Shown: positions 12,080-22,191 of the stretch, piece after piece
Numbering within the stretch: position 1 is the stretch's first letter
How the letters are laid out: every line of letters starts with the position of its first letter
Source of the DNA: Falciphora oryzae
Taxonomy: Eukaryota; Ascomycota; Sordariomycetes; Magnaporthales; Magnaporthaceae
Length of the DNA stretch: 64,000 bases
Direction: 5' to 3'
Assembly (NCBI GenBank): GCA_000733355.1
Contig: JNVV01000003.1
Span: 1,871,780 to 1,935,779, forward strand
The notes under the pieces: generated by a model
What the model was told of the DNA's origin: nothing
Databases searched by the model: none
Seen by the model: only the letters and a program-made list of their open reading frames with translations
Translations under genes and position numbers: made by a program

Positions 12080-12553
12080 CTAGTGTTTCGCTGCCTTGTC
12101 CCCGTCGGCGTTCTCAAGGAACTTCCTGTGAAAGTTGTACACCGTTGATTAGCCAGGTTACTTGGCGTATATATGCCATGCCACATTGGCTCAGGAGCAT
12201 TGTGGCAGGCAAGAGAGCGGAGGACGCACTTGATGAAATCAGCCTCGTCGGAGGAGGATGCGTTTATCGGGGGAGTCTGGACGCCCGCCTTCTTGCTGCC
12301 GCCGCTCAGGGCCAGGAAGGAGCCGCCGAACAGACCACCCAGGACACCTATAGCCAGCTGTAGAGAACCAGAGCAGTCAGCTAAGCGCGCCCAATGGCTC
12401 GTGGAGGCGCTGCTGCCGGCACCGGCGAGCACCGTTACTCTGAAGAGGCTTCGTGTTCGGGCCTGCGGAACGCCGCGGCAGGCTCTGTCAGGGGGTCCAA
12501 CGCACATGGTGGGAGCCGATCTGGCGGCCGAAGATCGAGTAGTAGGCGACCAT
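12080..12553 (-). CDS. ATP19: Mitochondrial ATP synthase subunit k
   Basis: Three small exons (12553-12506, 12357-12230, 12125-12080) give a 73-residue protein, too fragmented to show as one open frame. Exon 1 encodes MVAYYSIFGRQIGSHH. Exon 2 has the Gly-rich single membrane segment (AIGVLGGLFGGSFLALSGG) and the KKAGVQTPPINASS stretch. Exon 3 ends DGDKAAKH. Introns of 148 and 104 bases use GTGCGT donors and CTACAG and CACAG acceptors, and all phases agree. The layout matches the fungal Atp19/subunit k family. This is a small inner-membrane F1Fo subunit linked to dimerisation of the synthase. The gene is divergent from MTP18, another inner-membrane protein gene. Confidence 0.93.
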
Positions 12554-13117
12554 CTTCAATTCGGGTCGGGGATCGGAGCTGCTGGAGAAGAATTGGTCGG
12601 CTTTTGGCGAGGTTGAATGATTTTGGCCGGGGATCTTGCTTCAGAGATGGATGCCGGCACGAAAACGTTACGCCGCATTGGAGCTCCAGCTCCACACCGG
12701 GCACGCCCGACTTTATGGCCTCAGGCCGCAATTTTCCTCTGGTTATTTTTTTTCTGTCGGCTCGACCAGCAGCACGGACCACAAGGCACAGGCTCCACGC
12801 ACGTGCGGAACCCCTGCCCATCCCCTCCCTCGGGCAGAATGCGCGTCAGCTTAGTTATGGCCTGCGCGCGTGACGTAGTGCGGGACGCATCGGACACTGA
12901 GAGGCCATCATCGACCCGACGGGACCGACTTTGGGCGCTCAATGCAATAGAATCCTTGATCCTTAGCTTACCTTGCCAACCTCACGGTAATCAACACAAA
13001 GCACTTGCTCCAGGTCCCAGCCCCAACTCAATTCTGGCCGTCCGTCGTCCGTCATCGCGATAGCTTTTTACCCTTCGGCCTGCCTTTTATAAGCCGATAC
13101 AGCCCGCATCTCGTGCG
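12554..13117. promoter_or_regulatory. Divergent promoter, ATP19 / MTP18
   Basis: These 564 bases separate two divergent genes for mitochondrial inner-membrane proteins, so a shared bidirectional promoter is likely. Near MTP18 the element CTTTTATAAG (about 13084-13093) sits 25-35 bases before the ATG, close for a TATA box. Overlapping frames here (12394-12873, 12617-13063) show no domain. Confidence 0.55.
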
Positions 13118-14169
13118 ATGTTCTGGTCCAGGGGCCCCGACAAGACCCCTGACAAGCCAGATCCCGCATCGACATCCAAAGCAGCAGACGCAGCCAAAGA
13201 TGACGCCCGCAAGACGCCGTTCGACCCCAACAAACTCCCAGAGAGGCAGAAGCTCTCGCCGTCGCTCCAGAAGATTGTAGACAAAGCGGACAAGGATGAC
13301 AACATCTACGACCAGCTCGTGGACGGCTAGTACGGAAAACACGGACCTGGCCCGGCTTCTTCACCCTGAGATCAGACTAACGCCTTGATTGGATTCGCCC
13401 CGCAGTGCTCCGGACTCGACCGACTCTAACATCCGCTACGCCGGATATGCCGCCCGCCTCCGCACGATAATGCTCTCAGCCCACCGCTATGTCGCCTACA
13501 CATCAGACATCGGCGAGTCCTTCCGGCCTGTGGCACACCCGTACCTGGTGAAGGCCGCCTACGGCGTGTCCTGGCTCTACATACTCGGCGACGTCTCGCA
13601 CGAAGGTTACAAGGCCTACTTGCACAACCAGCGCACGCGCAATCCACAAATCACCCTTACCGCTGCCCAACAGCATATTCTGGGCTCCGACGCAACCACT
13701 TCGACAGCCTCTGATATGAAGCCAGGGGTTGTCGCGCCGCTTGAGGACTACCGCACCGTCATGGCCCAGCGCGCAATCTTCCAGAGCCTGGCGAGCATGG
13801 GGCTACCTGCCTTCACCATACACAGCGTGGTCAGATATTCGGGCAAGGCCATGAAGAACATCAAGAACAAGACCATCAGAACATGGGGGCCCATCGGACT
13901 GGGACTTTCGATCGTGCCCTTCCTTCCAGCCATCTTTGATCACCCGGTCGAGAACGCGGTCGAGTGGAGCTTTCACAAGGGCTTCGAGACCTTTGGAGGT
14001 CATAAGTACGTCGGATTGTTATACCCTCTTCTAATCTGCTTTTGTAGAACACGCTATCCACACTCTGGTGCGATCGTACACTAATCCCAAGTATAGGAGT
14101 GTGGGAAATGCACCTGCCACCGGCAGAGAAAGCCAACTTAACAAACCTCCCAAGGAGAAGGAGTTGTGA
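13118..14169 (+). CDS. MTP18: Mitochondrial fission process protein, MTP18/MTFP1 family
   Basis: Three exons (13118-13329, 13406-14005, 14097-14169) give 294 residues. Donor 1 falls inside a would-be stop (TA|GTACGG), so the first frame looks terminated unless spliced. The junctions restore VDGYAPDSTDSNIRYAGYAARL and GHKSVGNAP. The polar N-terminus of about 70 residues is followed by the conserved MTP18 region: the SDIGESFRPVAHP segment, AYGVSWLYILGDV, and the hydrophobic pair around SLASMGLPAFTIHSVVRY and GLGLSIVPFLPAIFDHPV. The protein sits in the mitochondrial inner membrane, and the animal homologue promotes fission upstream of Drp1. In fungi the role is less studied. ATP19 is immediately divergent and MDV1 is 6 kb away. 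Confidence 0.93.
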
Positions 14170-14594
14170 TGATGGTGTCGGTGCATGCATTGACTGCTAC
14201 ACGATGGCGAGAGCCATTATATATGATACCCGCAACTCTGTCAACAATTTCATCTCACTGCTTGCGTCCGCCCTTCTATTCTTGTTGTTTAGGCCATTTG
14301 ACGGTGTGGGTCAGTATACCTTCAAACCCTTTCTTGCGGAGTGTATGCCGGATGTCTTCCTCGGACTACATAGCTTATCAAACGAGTTTCGCACGCGCAA
14401 ATATGAAATGGTATCATGATTTGATTTAAGCCAAAAACTCCAATAGATGCAATGGCTATGCTTTCCATCTACTCTAAATCACGGCCTGAAAAACAGGGCC
14501 AGGCTGGATGTGTAGATATGTAGGTATATGACAAAAGATGAGCATGAGAAAGGGGGAGAGAACAAAGATACAGGCTTGAGATGGGATGAGATGG
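14170..14594. other. Convergent 3' flanks of MTP18 and CUZ1-like
   Basis: This is AT-richer sequence between the two stop codons. It presumably carries both 3' untranslated regions. Small overlapping + frames (14099-14419) are continuations of 3' sequence with no domain. Confidence 0.6.
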
Positions 14595-15578
14595 TCACAT
14601 CTCTATGAGGCTTGGCGGCGGGCCGACCCCGCGGAGGAGGACGATGGTGTTACCGCTGACAAGCGACTCGCCAGCCTTCTCGTTGAACTCGAGGATACGG
14701 CCGCCCTCGACGTGGAAGACGCGCAGCTTGTCCTCCTCGGCGGATGAGCTATTGTTGACGTTCTCGACCTGCAGACTCCTGGCGGCGGCGTCCAGGACGC
14801 GGCCGACGACCCAGTCCTTGCTGTAGAAGAACTGGCCCTTGGACAGCTTGGCAACCGTCGTCTCGGCCTCAGCCTCGACGTAGAGGTATATGCGCTTCTC
14901 GGGCGCCAGCTTCTCGTCGCCCTTTGCCGTCTTCTTGAGGTTGTTGACGGCGACGGCGCGCTGGGCGGCGCTCGACGGCTTGGGCTTGGGCAGCGCGCGC
15001 CCGGCCTGCTCCTTCTTGGCGGCGCCCCAGGCGCGGAGGCGGCTGAGGGCCGACTTGGCCTTGCTGGCGGCGGCGTCGAGGTGCTGCTGGGCGGGGCGGG
15101 CGCCGAGCGGCACCAGGTTCTTGCAGTCGTGGTCCTCCTTGAGCCGGTGCTTGAGGCAGTAGTCGCGGTTGCAGTTGGAGCAGTGCACGCCGGGCACCAG
15201 GCCCGTGCCGACGACCGTCTTGCAGGAGGGCGAGGCGCACGGCTTCTGGGTCACGCTGTCGCGCAGCATGCGGCCCTCGCCCGCCGACGGCCGGGCCAGC
15301 TGGGCCTGCCGTCTGCGCTCGGCCCAGGCGCCCTCGTTGGCGCACTTGTGGGCCGTCTCGGTGCGGTGGTCGAGGCAGAAGGTCTTGCGACACGACTGGC
15401 AGAGGAAGGGGAGGAAGTCGAGCTGGTTGCAGTACTCGGCCTCGCAGTGGTGCCCGATGAGCTCGACATCGGCCATGGAGCCGCCACCGCCACCGCCTCT
15501 ACTGTCGCGGGCCATTTCGACGTACGAGGTGTCTTCGCTCGAGGCGGGCGTGTTCGATTTGGACGATGAGTCGGCCAT
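14595..15578 (-). CDS. CUZ1: AN1 zinc-finger protein with C-terminal ubiquitin-like domain, Cuz1/ZFAND1-like
   Basis: A single exon encodes 327 residues. Two complete AN1 fingers are visible. The first runs from Cys45 to Cys79 and the second from Cys114 to Cys152, each with the C-X4-C-Xn-C-X2-C-X4-C-X2-H-X5-H-X-C pattern. A basic Ala/Lys-rich linker (about 160-220) leads to a C-terminal ubiquitin-like domain (about 225-325, starting near KRIYLYVEAEAETTVA). Yeast Cuz1 and human ZFAND1 bind Cdc48/p97 and the proteasome and protect against arsenite-induced proteotoxic stress. The role is taken from the family. The strongly biased GC-rich codons produce long antisense frames, which I ignore. Confidence 0.9.
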   Translation of the reverse strand: MADSSSKSNTPASSEDTSYVEMARDSRGGGGGGSMADVELIGHHCEAEYCNQLDFLPFLCQSCRKTFCLDHRTETAHKCANEGAWAERRRQAQLARPSAGEGRMLRDSVTQKPCASPSCKTVVGTGLVPGVHCSNCNRDYCLKHRLKEDHDCKNLVPLGARPAQQHLDAAASKAKSALSRLRAWGAAKKEQAGRALPKPKPSSAAQRAVAVNNLKKTAKGDEKLAPEKRIYLYVEAEAETTVAKLSKGQFFYSKDWVVGRVLDAAARSLQVENVNNSSSAEEDKLRVFHVEGGRILEFNEKAGESLVSGNTIVLLRGVGPPPSLIEM

Positions 15579-16688
15579 CTTGGCGAGGTTTCCGGCCGAG
15601 GGCGCGACGGAGCTTTATAAGGGGTGAAGGGGGGCTTCGCGTCGTCCTGCAGGAGAAGGCGCGCGTGCTCTTTCGGGTGGCGGTAACTGTTGGTAGTCGT
15701 GTCTCGTGGGAGGCGTTTCGTGAGGGCTGTTGAAGGTGTTGCGGCAAGGCTCAGGCAGCCATTTGGGTGTCGTGGTCTCCGCGGTCTCCGCGTCTCAGCT
15801 CGTCAGGGTCGCCAGGGTGCTGCAATCCACATGTAAGGCTGATGCGTCACTGTGGCGCCTGGGGGTTAGCGTCGCAGGGGCTAATATTAGCACAATGACT
15901 CCTGGATCCCCCACCAATCCCTGGATTCATCTCGAACCATCTCGATGTTCGCGGGTGATTAGCCTTGACATTGGATTTCTCAGCTGGCGAGGCTGAGCTT
16001 TCGCTCTGAGAAACCTTCGTCAAGAATTCATTCATCAATATCCTCCGTCCAACACTTGTCTTGGCTGATTGAGTCAGGGCCCGTGTGGCTTTACTCCATC
16101 CATGTACGGGAAGGTATCTACGCCTCCCTCATTACCATGATCACTTGGATGGCCCACAGACAATGAATAAGAAGGTAACAAGTGCTTTGCGACACATTGG
16201 GTATCCCTCGAGTCCCGTTCAACGTGGGACTACACCCTAAACAGACGGCGGTCCCACTCGGTTTGCCGCCAGCTTCGAGAGACAGATGCTCACTAGGTCT
16301 AGACTGCATCTCCTGAGAAGAAAAACGAAAGAGCCAAACATGCTGACCATAGAACCAAGAGTTCGCGAACACCGTGCTACACCTCGATGACAGATGGCAA
16401 TGGAGCTGAGCGGTACGTACCGGGTATAAAAGCGGTACCTACGTCAGACGGGATCGGTACCGAGAGGATGGGGCGGGGGCGGGGGCGCTAGCTGGGGAAT
16501 CGGATCTGGCGCGAATTTCATTGGGCCTTGAGGGGCATTCATCCCTGGAGCTTCCAGTTTGCGCCGAAGAGGAAAAAAAAAAAAAATTTGAAAGTTCGGC
16601 CCCTTTTGCGCGTCGCTATTTCGTTGTGCAAACAAGTTAGACTTATACCCATAGACAACCTCCGATTTCTCAGTCCCAGAGATACATA
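15579..16688. promoter_or_regulatory. Divergent promoter, CUZ1-like / BCP1
   Basis: These 1.1 kb hold both promoters. A dense cluster at 16411-16497 on the BCP1 side has a perfect 12-base palindrome, a TATA box and a G-quadruplex-capable run. A 14-A tract lies at 16573-16586, about 100 bases upstream of the BCP1 ATG. The rest shows nothing I recognise. Confidence 0.6.
16411..16497 (+). promoter_or_regulatory. Palindrome, TATA box and G-run cluster upstream of BCP1
   Basis: CGGTACGTACCG (16411-16422) is a perfect palindrome of the form CGG-N6-CCG, the arrangement bound by Zn2Cys6 dimers of the Ppr1 type. TATAAA follows at 16425-16430. Four G runs at 16470-16473, 16475-16479, 16481-16485 and 16494-16497 could form a quadruplex. 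The cluster is about 190-280 bases before the ATG. Confidence 0.55.
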
Positions 16689-17643
16689 ATGGCGAAGAAA
16701 CGCGCAAGAGAAGCCGACGGTCAACCGGCCGAGAAGCGCAATCCCGACCGGATGGACGAGGACAGCGAAGATGACGATGTAAATGCCCGGCGCGCAAACG
16801 CGAAAAAGAGAATCACATGATGGCCTTGGGCCCGTGGTCGCTAACTCCGGGATCCGCCTTGCCTAGGATTTCGACGTCGTAAACGTCGAGTTCGAGTGGT
16901 TCAACTTCGACCCGGAAATCGACTTCCACGGCGTCAAGGCGCTGCTGCGCCAGCTCTTCGACGTCGACTCGCAGCTGTTCGACTTTTCGGCCCTGGCCGA
17001 CCTCATCCTGGCCCAGCACACGATCGGCTCGACGGTCAAGGTCGACGGCAAGGAGACGGACGCATACGCCTTCCTCACGGCGCTCAACCTGCACGAGCAC
17101 AGGGAAAAGCCGCCCGTGGCCGCCCTCGTCAAGTACATCGGCGAAAAGGCACAGGCCAGCAAGGCCCTGGCCGCGACGGTGCCCGAGCTGCTCAACTCCG
17201 GCAAGCACGTCGCGCTGATCCTGGCGGACCGGCTGATCAACATGCCCTCCGAGATCGTGCCGCCTATGTACAGGCTGCTGGTCGACGAGATCGAGGCGGC
17301 AGTAGAGGACAAGGAGCCATACGAGTTCTCGCACTACCTCATCATATCCAAGACGTACACCGAGGTGGAGTCGAACCTGGGGATCGAGACGGAGCGCAAG
17401 AAGAAGAAGGCCAAGGAGGAGGCCCCCTTCTTCTACTTCCACGCAGAGGATGAGGTGCTTCAGAAGCACGCCCTGGCCCACGGAAGCTTCCCCTACTCGC
17501 GGGCAGACGAGGCCGTGGCGGACAGCAAGAGGGCGTTCCAGGAGATGGGGGTCAAGTCACAAGGACACATGATTCTGATCGAGGCGGACAAGTTCGAGGG
17601 GGCAGTCAAGGCCATTAGCGATTACTTGAGCCCGCCCTCATGA
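16689..17643 (+). CDS. BCP1: Bcp1/BCCIP family protein, ribosomal-protein chaperone and nuclear export factor
   Basis: Two exons (16689-16778, 16867-17643) with a GTAAAT donor and CCTAG acceptor give 288 residues. The first 35 residues are charged (KKRAREADG, then an acidic MDEDSEDDD run), typical of this family. The body starts with [17 protein letters not shown] and continues with the conserved [13 protein letters not shown] and [10 protein letters not shown] segments. A lysine cluster (KKKKAK, about residue 208) precedes the last domain. Yeast Bcp1 is essential, escorts Rpl23 in the nucleus and supports export of Mss4. The human homologue BCCIP is linked to recombination and ribosome biogenesis. 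The gene converges on ARO7. Confidence 0.95.
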
Positions 17644-17843
17644 GCATGAGCTCGAAGCGCAATGAAAAAGACGAAAATAAAGACGAAAAATCAACGTTTA
17701 TTATACATCCATGCGAGCGGGACAAACATTTATGATCTGATTTTTCTTGTCTTTTTTTTTTTTCATCTGGCATTGCTCTATCCCCAAACGGCCGCCCAGT
17801 TAGTGCTGCGCCCTAGCGTGTACCGCCTGGTCGCTGGAGCGGG

Positions 17844-18751
17844 TCAGTTCAGCCGCTGCATGAGATACTCAACCTCGACCTCTTTGGTCAGGGGAATGAC
17901 GAAGTCCTTGTACATAGCAACGACAGCGTCGACGTTGATTTTGTTTGGGATGCCGCTCTGGGGAGTACTGGGGTCCCTGCCGTAGGTTTCAGCCTTGAGC
18001 CTGAGCCGCTCCAGGACCTGCTTCTCGACGGCCTCGTTCGTGATTGCATGGCCGATGCCGTCGCGGTCGCAGGCTTTTATGAGGGCCGTGTACTTATCCT
18101 GCTCCGTCTGGAACTTGGACTCGGCCACAAACTTTCCAAAGTGGATTCTCCGCGATAGTGACTGCAGGCAAGCGATGTCCTCGGTGGCCGTGGAGCCGTA
18201 GTTTTCCTGCTGGGGGCCCCTGTCGTCGTGGCCAAAGTCGGAGCAGACGGCGGGCAGGAACTTCTCGGTGTAGAATTCCTTGATCTTTGGGTTGACGCTG
18301 ACGTTGTTGGGATGCAGGATCTTGGGATAGTCCAGCGACGGCAATATCGGCTCCTGGAGGGCGTCCGGGAAGAAGGGATACTCGTCTGGCGACTCATAGC
18401 GGCGGATGCGCGACTGCAGAGCCTCCTGCTCCCGGAGGACCCATTCCATGAAGCTCAATGTGCTATTGGGGATCTCAACTGCGCCAGACACATAGATGTT
18501 CCGGTTGAGCGGGAACTGGACCCGCTCGATGAGGTGGAAGGTGATGGTGTCCTCCAGCCGACTGTAGGGGAGGATGTGTGAACACATGTGAGCAGCTGGG
18601 CTCCCACCCACACATTTGAGACTACCAGAGGCGCTAGCTGCTTCTGTTTCGTTGTATCGGAGGCACGCAACTCTACTCACATGAGCTGGAACCGGATCCG
18701 GTTTAAATCCAGGGCCGAGGTGGCATCCGACAGATCGATCAGGGAGTCCAT
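17844..18751 (-). CDS. ARO7: Chorismate mutase, Aro7 type
   Basis: Two exons (18751-18681 and 18561-17844), joined at AT|T over a 119-base intron (donor GTGAGT, acceptor CTACAG), give 262 residues, the usual length for fungal chorismate mutase. The N-terminus ([19 protein letters not shown]) and the helix [19 protein letters not shown] match the all-helical eukaryotic family. The C-terminal helix carrying [16 protein letters not shown] is also typical. The enzyme converts chorismate to prephenate, the first committed step to Phe and Tyr, and in yeast it is inhibited by Tyr and activated by Trp. It is cytosolic. The longer open frame running upstream of the acceptor is intronic. Confidence 0.94.
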
Positions 18752-19844
18752 TGCGAGAGTTGAGAGGGCTACAAGAACGGCTGTTAGAATATACCGTCTA
18801 AACATGGCCGTTGAGGAGGCCAGTAGCGGGTGGGGGTAACAATATGGGGTCAAGACATCGCCAGTCTAGAGCCTAGGAGTCAGAGGCTGACCTAGGACCC
18901 CGCGCCCGAAAACGGAGGGGGCGCTGAAGGCTCTAAATAAGAGACGTCTTCAAGTGATTCCCACCGATTAATTCCGCGCAAATGAGATGCAATGCTGTTG
19001 TCGAGTTCGTGCCTGTCTGGTTGAGTCAGGATCTTGGGGGTTCCATGTGTTTGCGACTGTGAGACTTTTTTTTTCTTTGCTGGTCTGGTCCTGGGCAGGT
19101 GAGAAGCCCGCCTGACATGGGAGCTGATATCCTCGAATCAGGGGCTCACCACGGAAAGGAGGTATGGGCACGGGCCTAATATCTGAGTCTAGATTCGCGA
19201 TTGCCTCTCGGCTTTTTTTTTTCTTGGGCATCCATGGATGGCGTTTTAATTCACATTCTTTTGCCTGCGCGCACCAATCCTGGCTTTTTGACCATTTTCA
19301 AGTTTCCTCCACATGTGTGCTCCTCTTTCAACGAATGCCATTCTTTCAACTTTGTGGCACTAAACGAGGTTGGTGGAGGGGCTCTTCCAAATCCTTGATG
19401 TCCGGCTGGATGATTTCATCGCTCTGCTGTTGTGCAATTTTGATGCGATCGAGTCTTTAGGTTCGCCTCCTGGCCGTGGTCAACTCGATGGAAGCGCCAG
19501 GCTCACAGGGTTCAGTGTGGTGCGCGAGCGGCACAATACCGAATACCGCAAGCACACACGGGCAGCATTCCCCACCAAATCCACATCAACAACCGCACGC
19601 AGCCAATCACGGCCCCCGAGGCAGCTCGTCTGCGTCAATTCAGGTGGAAGAAGCCGCAGGGCGGAGCTCGGAGTGGTAAATATTCGAGCAAGCAGCCTGC
19701 TCATTGCCTTGTCTTTTTTTCTGTCCGCCCTCATGCGCAACATTTTAATCCCCCCGGCAGCCCACCAATTGACTTTAGCACCGCGGCTCCCTTGTTGCGC
19801 CGTGCGCGGTCTGGAGCCCTGACTGCACTCCGCTGCTCCTCCCC
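18752..19844. promoter_or_regulatory. Divergent promoter, ARO7 / MDV1
   Basis: These 1.1 kb lie between two divergent start codons. Short T runs (about 19064-19073 and 19213-19221) are visible. The overlapping frames at 19370-19822 and 19480-20109 carry no domain. No clear TATA box or known binding site was identified. Confidence 0.55.
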
Positions 19845-22191
19845 ATGGCGTCTCCCGACGACGAAATCCCGTTCCATGATGACCTCGCGCACGAGGACGA
19901 GGGCTCAATCCTTTCGGTAGGTCGCCGGTGCCGGGCGGCGACGAGAAAACCCTGTGGCTGTGGCGCTGTCCCCTGCTGTCGCTTGCGTTAGGCCCTGACA
20001 TTTTTTTTTCTCCTGCTCTTGTGTGCCAGCCCCGGGGACTGGAGGCCTTCGGCCGCAAGGTGACGACCACTGCGAGCCACCTCATAGGGCCCTCCAACTC
20101 GGACCCCACGGCGAGCTCAAGTTACCAGAACACCATGACCGAGGTGGTCCAGAAGCATCTGCGGCGGCCAAATCTCCAGCGCAGCATGTTCTCCATGGCG
20201 CGGACCACCCCCTCCGACCTGGTGCGGTCCAAGCTCTCTACTAAGGAGATTCAGCACCGCGCGCTTGCCCATGTCCCCGACGAGCTGCTGGACAACATCC
20301 CCGACGATGAAAATGACTACTCGCTCTTCCAGGGCTTCCAGGCCACCTTCCCCGAGCTCACCGACGAGGGCAAGAAACACCGGCGCCGCGTGTCGCGGGG
20401 GAGGAGGCTTCTGGACGAGGGCCCCGCCACGCCCGAGGGCCCCCACGGCCTGCAGAAGCTGCGCAAGGAGCGGGCGGCCATGGCCCACGAGCTGGAAATG
20501 CTCGGGATACGGAAGAGCATGGCCAGCTGCGAGATCCGTGAGATCGACACCAAGATCGCCAACCTGTACGGCATGCGCAAAATAATACTGGAACGCCTCG
20601 CCGTGCTGGAGCAAGAGGAGACGATCCTGGAGCACGACCGTAAATTTTTCCCCTGCTCGGCCCCTCACTTTCCGCGCCTCTCCAGTTTTTTCTTTCTTTT
20701 TTTCTTGGCTTCTTTCCTCGACTTGTTCTGCATGGTGGCGAGGGCCAGGCCCACTAACATATCGATATCCTCCGCGTAGTCATGGAGGTCGAGACGCGGG
20801 TCGAAGATGCACAGCAGCTCGTGGATGAAGCCGAGTCATTAGCGGAGAGCGCGCCCTCGCGGCATCTGGATGATGACCTGGTGCTGGGCCACGACGAAGA
20901 CACGGGCTTCATGTCGCAGTCCATCTACGAAAAAATACCATCGACGGGCACCAGTCCATCCAAGGGCAGGAAGCCCAGGGTGGTCCGTCGAAGGTCCGTG
21001 GCGGTCTTACACGAGCACTTTGAGCCGGGAACTTCGATCCGCGAGCTGCGGGCGCACCAGGACCGCATCACCGCTCTTGACTTCGACGCGCCCTTCGGCA
21101 CGCTGGTGACGGCTGCCATGGACGACTCGGTCAAGGTATGGGATCTCAACGTGGGACGGTGTATCGGCTTGATCGAGGGCCACACGGCGTCGGTACGGGC
21201 GCTGCAGGTGGTTGACAACTTCCTGGCGACGGGCTCGGCGGACGCGACGGTGCGGCTTTGGGATTTGAGCCGGGCGCACTACGACCCGCACGGGGGCCAC
21301 TTTGGCGGCAAGGAGGACGACGACGATGAGGCCATGGCATTTGAGAACCCGGACGACCAGCCTGTGGATCCGCCCGCTGGCAGCATGGCGGACTGCCCCG
21401 TCTTCACGCTGTCGGCGCACATGGACGAGGTGACGGCGCTGCACTTCAAGGGCGACACGCTCGTTTCCGGGTCGGCCGACAAGACGCTTCGCCAATGGGA
21501 TCTGGAGAAGGGCCGATGTGTCCAGACGCTGGACGTCATGTGGGCAGCGGCGCAGGCGTCGTCCGGGGCCAGCGAGGGCAATACATGGCGGCAGACGACA
21601 CGGTCACAGGCCGAGGCTGCCGACTTTGTGGGTGCCCTGCAGGTGTTCGACGCGGCGCTGGCATGCGGTACCGCCGACGGCATGGTCAGGCTGTGGGATC
21701 TGCGGAGCGGCCAGGTGCACCGGAGCCTGGTCGGCCACACGGGCCCCGTGACGTGCCTCCAGTTTGACGATGTGCATCTCGTGACCGGCTCGCTGGATAG
21801 GAGTATCAGGGTAAGTCTCTGGCCAAGGAGGGGCCCATCACCCCGTCGGACGTCATTTTGGACTGCTACAAGGGAGGACATTTTGCTAATTATGATTTTC
21901 GTGGCGACACAGATATGGGATCTGCGCACAGGCTCCATCTACGACGCCTACGCCTACGAGCACGGCATCACCAGCATGATGTTCGACACTCGGCGGATCG
22001 TCAGCGCGGCAGGTGAGGATGTGGTCAAGGTGTACGACAAGGCAGAGGGCCGGCAGTGGGACTGCGGCGCGGGCATCAAGGCGGCTGAGGAGCTGAAGAA
22101 TCCGCCGGCTATCGTTGAGTGCGTCAGGATAAAGGACAGCTACCTGGTGGAGGGCCGCAAAGACGGCATCGTTGGGGTGTGGACCTGCTAG
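19845..22191 (+). CDS. MDV1: Mitochondrial division protein 1, WD40 adaptor for Dnm1
   Basis: Four exons (19845-19916, 20030-20639, 20780-21810, 21913-22191) give 663 residues, and all phases agree. Order: N-terminal extension (1-130) that in the family contacts Fis1; a helical coiled-coil region (about 170-270, rich in Lys, Arg and Glu, around [17 protein letters not shown]); a linker; and a WD40 propeller from about 317 to the end with repeats ending KVWDL, RLWDL, RQWDL, RLWDL and IWDLR. An acidic insertion ([16 protein letters not shown]) lies between blades. Mdv1 and Caf4 bridge Fis1 on the outer membrane to the dynamin Dnm1. Intron 3 (102 bases) is in frame and free of stops. Two other introns are clearly removed because they break the frame. 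Confidence 0.93.

Noticed and set aside
13330..13405. MTP18 as two genes because the first frame ends at a TAG
   Set aside because: A GTACGG donor inside the TAG and a CGCAG acceptor at 13405 restore a continuous family-like protein.
15081..15627. Long + frames antisense to the CUZ1-like gene
   Set aside because: They are shadows of a GC-rich coding sequence. The minus strand carries the two complete AN1 fingers.
21811..21912. Treating MDV1 exons 3 and 4 as one continuous exon
   Set aside because: The segment is open, but it begins with GTAAGT, ends with ACACAG and interrupts a WD blade between SIR and IWDLR. It is therefore an intron.
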